A stretch of 64,000 bases of DNA, taken from NCBI GenBank assembly GCA_900637135.1, contig LR134353.1, forward strand, positions 5,022,001 to 5,086,000, in the 5' to 3' direction. This document shows positions 61,163-64,000 of the stretch, one piece after another (positions within the stretch are counted from its first letter, which is position 1; each line of letters starts with the position of its first letter). The stretch is from Mycolicibacterium flavescens (GTDB taxonomy: Bacteria > Actinomycetota > Actinomycetes > Mycobacteriales > Mycobacteriaceae). The notes under the pieces are model-generated. The model made no database searches. It was not told where the DNA came from and saw only the letters and a list, made by a program, of their open reading frames with translations. A program made the position numbers and the translations under genes.

Positions 61163-61972
61163 GTGGCCACCGGAGACGCCGAGCCGTCGCAGCTCACAAA
61201 ATGGGACCCGGGCCTGACCGAGCGCTTCTTCGCCGTCACCCGCCCGCTCCTCAAGCGCTACTTCCGCTCCGAGGTGCGCGGACTCGAGAACATCCCCGCG
61301 GGCGGTGCGCTGTTGGTGTCAAACCACTCCGGCGGCATGCTGCCGATGGACGTGCCGATCCTGGCGGCGGACTTCTACGAGCATCACGGCTACGACCGGC
61401 CGATCTACACGCTCAGCCACGACATGCTGATGGTCGGACCGACCGGTGAGTTCTTCCGCAAGATCGGCTACATCAGCGCCAACCACGAGAATGCCGACCG
61501 GGCACTGCGCTCCGGCGGTCTGGTCGTGGTGTTCCCCGGCGGTGACTACGACGTGTACCGGCCAACGTTTTCGGAGAACGTCATCGACTTCGGCGGGCGA
61601 ACCGGCTACATCAAGGCCGCCCTCAACGCGGGTGTCCCGATCGTCCCGACCGTCGGCATCGGCGGCCAGGAGACCCAGATCTTCCTGTCGCGCGGCACCT
61701 GGTTGGCCGAGCGTCTCGGCCCGATCGCGCGCCTGGCGCGCACCAAGATCCTGCCGGTCTCATTCGGCTTCCCGTTCGGCCTGTCACTGGTGGTGCCGCC
61801 CAACATCCCGCTGCCGTCCAAGATCGTCATGCAGGTGTTGCCGCCGATCGACATCGTCGCCGAGTTCGGCGAAGACCCCGACATCGACGAGGTCGACGCC
61901 CACGTCCGCCGGGTGATGCAGCGGGCCCTCGACGAGTTGGCCACCGAGCGCCGCCTCCCGATCCTCGGCTGA
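61163..61972 (+). CDS. PlsC-like (lysophospholipid) acyltransferase
   Basis: 269 residues, GTG start with AGAGGGGG upstream. Conserved features: VSNHSGG near residue 52 (the acyltransferase His), the downstream Asp in PMDVP, and FPGGDYDVYRP near 122 for acceptor binding. It looks like the mycobacterial Rv1428c-type acyltransferases. Rv1428c is, as I recall, in the KstR regulon, and this gene has a KstR-type box. It may build membrane lipid or triacylglycerol when sterols are used. It is 42 nt upstream of the LipC-like gene, probably one operon. Confidence 0.85.
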   Translation: MATGDAEPSQLTKWDPGLTERFFAVTRPLLKRYFRSEVRGLENIPAGGALLVSNHSGGMLPMDVPILAADFYEHHGYDRPIYTLSHDMLMVGPTGEFFRKIGYISANHENADRALRSGGLVVVFPGGDYDVYRPTFSENVIDFGGRTGYIKAALNAGVPIVPTVGIGGQETQIFLSRGTWLAERLGPIARLARTKILPVSFGFPFGLSLVVPPNIPLPSKIVMQVLPPIDIVAEFGEDPDIDEVDAHVRRVMQRALDELATERRLPILG

Positions 61973-62014
61973 GACTTGTTTTGGACAGCCGTCTGGGGGA
62001 TATGACGGACCTCG

Positions 62015-63295
62015 ATGACTAGACGCCGTTTTCCGCTGCTGCGCGCGGCCGCCGAACTCGCCAATGCCGCCAACGGTGTGCAGCCGCTCGGGCGCGAGGG
62101 CTACATCACGCTGCCGGTGTTCGCATTCGGCTGGCCGACGACCGAGGCCGCGCCGCTGTACCTGACCGGTTCGGTGCTGGACGCCATACGGCGCGGCCTG
62201 CGTGGTGACTTCCGCGGTGCGCCCGGCCGTATCGCGTTGGCGCTCACCGCGATCGCATGGGCGTTGCTCGGCCTGATCATGTACCGCAACGTGACGTCGA
62301 AGCGCTATTTCGAGGAACCGCTGCGTGAGGCACTCGGCGACGACTACAAGCAGGTGGCCTCGTCGTCGCAGCCCGGCAGGCGGCGTCGGCTCGCAAACGT
62401 CGGCGTTCCCCCGAACGAACTGCTGCGCCGCCGCTACGTCGAGCGGGCCAACACCGTTCAGTACGGCCCGCACGGCCGGGTCAACCGCGCCGACATCTGG
62501 CGGCGTGCCGACCTGCCGCGCGACGGCAAGGCGCCGGTGCTGCTGCAGGTGCCGGGGGGTGCGTGGGCGATCGGCATGCGCAGGCCGCAGGCCTATCCCC
62601 TGCTCAGCTACATGGCCGAGCGGGGCTGGGTGTGCGTCTCGATCGACTACCGCGTCAGTCCGCGGCACACCTGGCCCGCGCACATCATCGACGTCAAACG
62701 GGCCCTGGCCTGGATCAAGGAGAACATCGCCGACTACGGCGGGGATCCCGACTTCGTCGCGATCACCGGCGGCTCGGCGGGAGGGCACCTGTCCTCGCTG
62801 ACCGCGCTGACGCCGGATGATCCGCAGTGGCAGCCGGGCTTCGAGGACGCCGACACGTCGGTGGCGGCCGCGGTCCCGATCTACGGACGCTACGACTGGG
62901 TGTCGGCACGAGGCTCCGGCCGTAAGGAGTTCATCGGTTTCCTGCAGAAGTTCGTCGTGAAAAAGCCCATCAGCGAGAACAAGCAGACCTATGTCGACGC
63001 CTCCCCGATCATGCGGGTGCGTCGCGACGCCCCACCGTTTTTCGTGCTTCACGGTCAGGACGACTCGATCATTCCGGTGCAGGAGGGACGCGATTTCGTC
63101 GAGGCGCTTCGCAAGGTGTCGACGTCCACCGTGGCCTACGCCGAAATCCCGCACGCCCAGCATGCATTCGACTTCTACGGGTCACCACGGGCGCACTACA
63201 CGGCGCAGGCCGTCGAACGTTTCCTGTCCTGGGTGCACGCGCAGCGCCACGCGCCGAGCGGTCAACTGCCGCAGGCTGAATCCGCGGGTGCGTAG
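62015..63295 (+). CDS. lipC: Alpha/beta-hydrolase esterase, LipC-like
   Basis: 426 residues (Rv0220 is 403). The hormone-sensitive-lipase-like fold carries the nucleophile in GGSAGGH near residue 256, the acid in GQDDSIIP and the His in HAQHAFDFY. The usual HGGG oxyanion loop is replaced by PGGAW. A hydrophobic helix lies near residues 72-90 in the N-terminal extension, which suggests membrane contact. It hydrolyses esters; the natural substrate is unknown. In M. tuberculosis lipC lies beside the wax ester synthase gene, as here, although the second gene is in the opposite orientation. Confidence 0.8.
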   Translation: MTRRRFPLLRAAAELANAANGVQPLGREGYITLPVFAFGWPTTEAAPLYLTGSVLDAIRRGLRGDFRGAPGRIALALTAIAWALLGLIMYRNVTSKRYFEEPLREALGDDYKQVASSSQPGRRRRLANVGVPPNELLRRRYVERANTVQYGPHGRVNRADIWRRADLPRDGKAPVLLQVPGGAWAIGMRRPQAYPLLSYMAERGWVCVSIDYRVSPRHTWPAHIIDVKRALAWIKENIADYGGDPDFVAITGGSAGGHLSSLTALTPDDPQWQPGFEDADTSVAAAVPIYGRYDWVSARGSGRKEFIGFLQKFVVKKPISENKQTYVDASPIMRVRRDAPPFFVLHGQDDSIIPVQEGRDFVEALRKVSTSTVAYAEIPHAQHAFDFYGSPRAHYTAQAVERFLSWVHAQRHAPSGQLPQAESAGA

Positions 63296-63315
63296 AAGTC
63301 TGAGCGGAAGCCGTC

Positions 63316-64000
63316 CTACTGCGCCATGGCGGACTCGACCACCGTCAGTTCACTCGAAAGCCCTGCGGCCCCGCGGATCTCGATGAATGCGGCGATCATC
63401 GCGTCGGTCAACTCGTGCGGGTCCTCGAGCGTCGCGCCGTCGGACAGCACCGAGATGTTGAGTTGGTCGACGTAGCTCCACACCGTGATGTTCAACCCGC
63501 TGCCGGTGGTCAGCGGTCCGACGGAGTAGATCTCGGTGACCAGCGCGCCGCCCACGCGACCGGGTTGCCGCGGACCGGGCACGTTGGAGATCGGCAGGTT
63601 CAACACTTTGTTCTGGCCGTCTTTTTCGGCCAGCCAGGAAAACAGCCGCTCGGCAGGGCGCGGCGGGAAGTACGCCGACCACCGGCTCACCAGCTCCGGG
63701 CCCATCAGGTGATGCGTTTCCTTGGCCTCCACCGCGGCGTCGTGCACCGCTTGGACCCGCTGCAGCGGATCCTCGAGCTGGATGGGGACCGTCATCATCA
63801 CACCGGTGAAGTAGTTGCCAGAGATCCGATCCGGTGAGAAGTCGAAACTGACTGGGACGGAAGCCAACAGCGGATGGTCGGCCTGACCGTCGTACTTCAG
63901 GGAGAGTTCCCGCAACGCGCCCGCCGAGATCGCGAGCACCATGTCGTTGATGGTGACGCCCAGATGCTTGGCCGTCTCCTTGACGTCGGCGAGCGCCAGG
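63316..64000 (-). CDS. Wax ester synthase/diacylglycerol acyltransferase (C-terminal part)
   Basis: The frame runs off the right edge, so only the last 227 or so residues are visible. Typical WS/DGAT segments are seen: TINDMVLAISAGALREL, PVSFD, and the C-terminal SNVPGPRQP and GLNITVWSYVDQLNISVLSD. These enzymes join fatty acyl-CoA to diacylglycerol or alcohol for storage lipid. The HHxxxDG site lies outside the window. It converges with the LipC-like gene, with 20 nt between the stops. It could be the Rv0221 counterpart. Confidence 0.88.
   Translation of the reverse strand, partial: LALADVKETAKHLGVTINDMVLAISAGALRELSLKYDGQADHPLLASVPVSFDFSPDRISGNYFTGVMMTVPIQLEDPLQRVQAVHDAAVEAKETHHLMGPELVSRWSAYFPPRPAERLFSWLAEKDGQNKVLNLPISNVPGPRQPGRVGGALVTEIYSVGPLTTGSGLNITVWSYVDQLNISVLSDGATLEDPHELTDAMIAAFIEIRGAAGLSSELTVVESAMAQ

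Noticed and set aside
1..64000. CRISPR array, insertion sequence or prophage
   Set aside because: No regularly spaced repeats, transposase, integrase or phage structural genes were seen.

Overview
The window is a 64 kb piece of a high-GC mycobacterial chromosome. Gene content and order follow the Mycobacterium tuberculosis Rv0249c-Rv0222 region, read in the opposite sense. One lipid cluster and several smaller genes are present here that M. tuberculosis lacks at this place. The cluster and the gene order best fit a Mycolicibacterium or another non-tuberculous species. I cannot name the species.

Region by region. 1-3080: the succinate dehydrogenase 1 operon sdhC(partial)-sdhA-sdhB, followed by a hairpin and a very small gene with its own promoter. 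3491-24793: a flavin reductase, then the complete trehalose polyphleate (TPP) type locus: a GAP-family membrane protein, a PE-PPE-domain hydrolase, FadD23 (fatty acyl-AMP ligase), MmpL10, PapA3, a bimodular 3703-residue polyketide synthase and the Rv0926c-like oxidoreductase. 25031-32454: a fatty-acyl metabolism block (fadE5, LLM oxidoreductase, fadA2, fabG4, htdX) with a TetR gene at its end. A shared palindromic operator, TTACTNNNNRGTAA, lies in front of fadE5 (twice) and fadA2/fabG4, and in degenerate form at the tetR start. 32536-38215: envelope genes lpqI, a 57-residue membrane peptide and aftD. 38208-50037: an MFS transporter, a phosphotriesterase-like lactonase, a CoA ligase, an acyltransferase, DUF3068 and polytopic membrane proteins, a 13E12-type HNH protein, a glycosyltransferase and a methyltransferase. 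50047-58220: an aldehyde dehydrogenase behind a KstR-type box, a second FadE5-like enzyme, a LmrA/YxaF-type TetR, a RibD-type reductase, an AraC-DinB regulator, an arylamine N-acetyltransferase, two small proteins and echA1. 58251-64000: a stand-alone MurJ(MviN)-type pseudokinase beside a true Ser/Thr kinase, an acyltransferase behind a second KstR-type box, a LipC-like esterase and the C-terminal part of a wax ester synthase/DGAT.

How the genes work together. In the TPP model from M. smegmatis and M. abscessus, FadD23 activates a fatty acid, Pks extends it to polyunsaturated phleic acid, PapA3 acylates trehalose, MmpL10 exports the diacyltrehalose, and the PE-PPE hydrolase moves acyl chains outside the membrane. 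The neighbouring fadE5-fadA2-fabG4-htdX set can dehydrogenate, reduce, hydrate and cleave acyl-CoAs and appears to be controlled as one regulon. Many start codons in the second half of the window sit 6-8 nt after a TANNNT hexamer, as in leaderless mycobacterial genes.

The items I would check first are the kinase/pseudokinase pair, the shared operator, the two KstR-type boxes, the missing dehydratase in Pks module 1, and two small genes with good promoters or ribosome sites.
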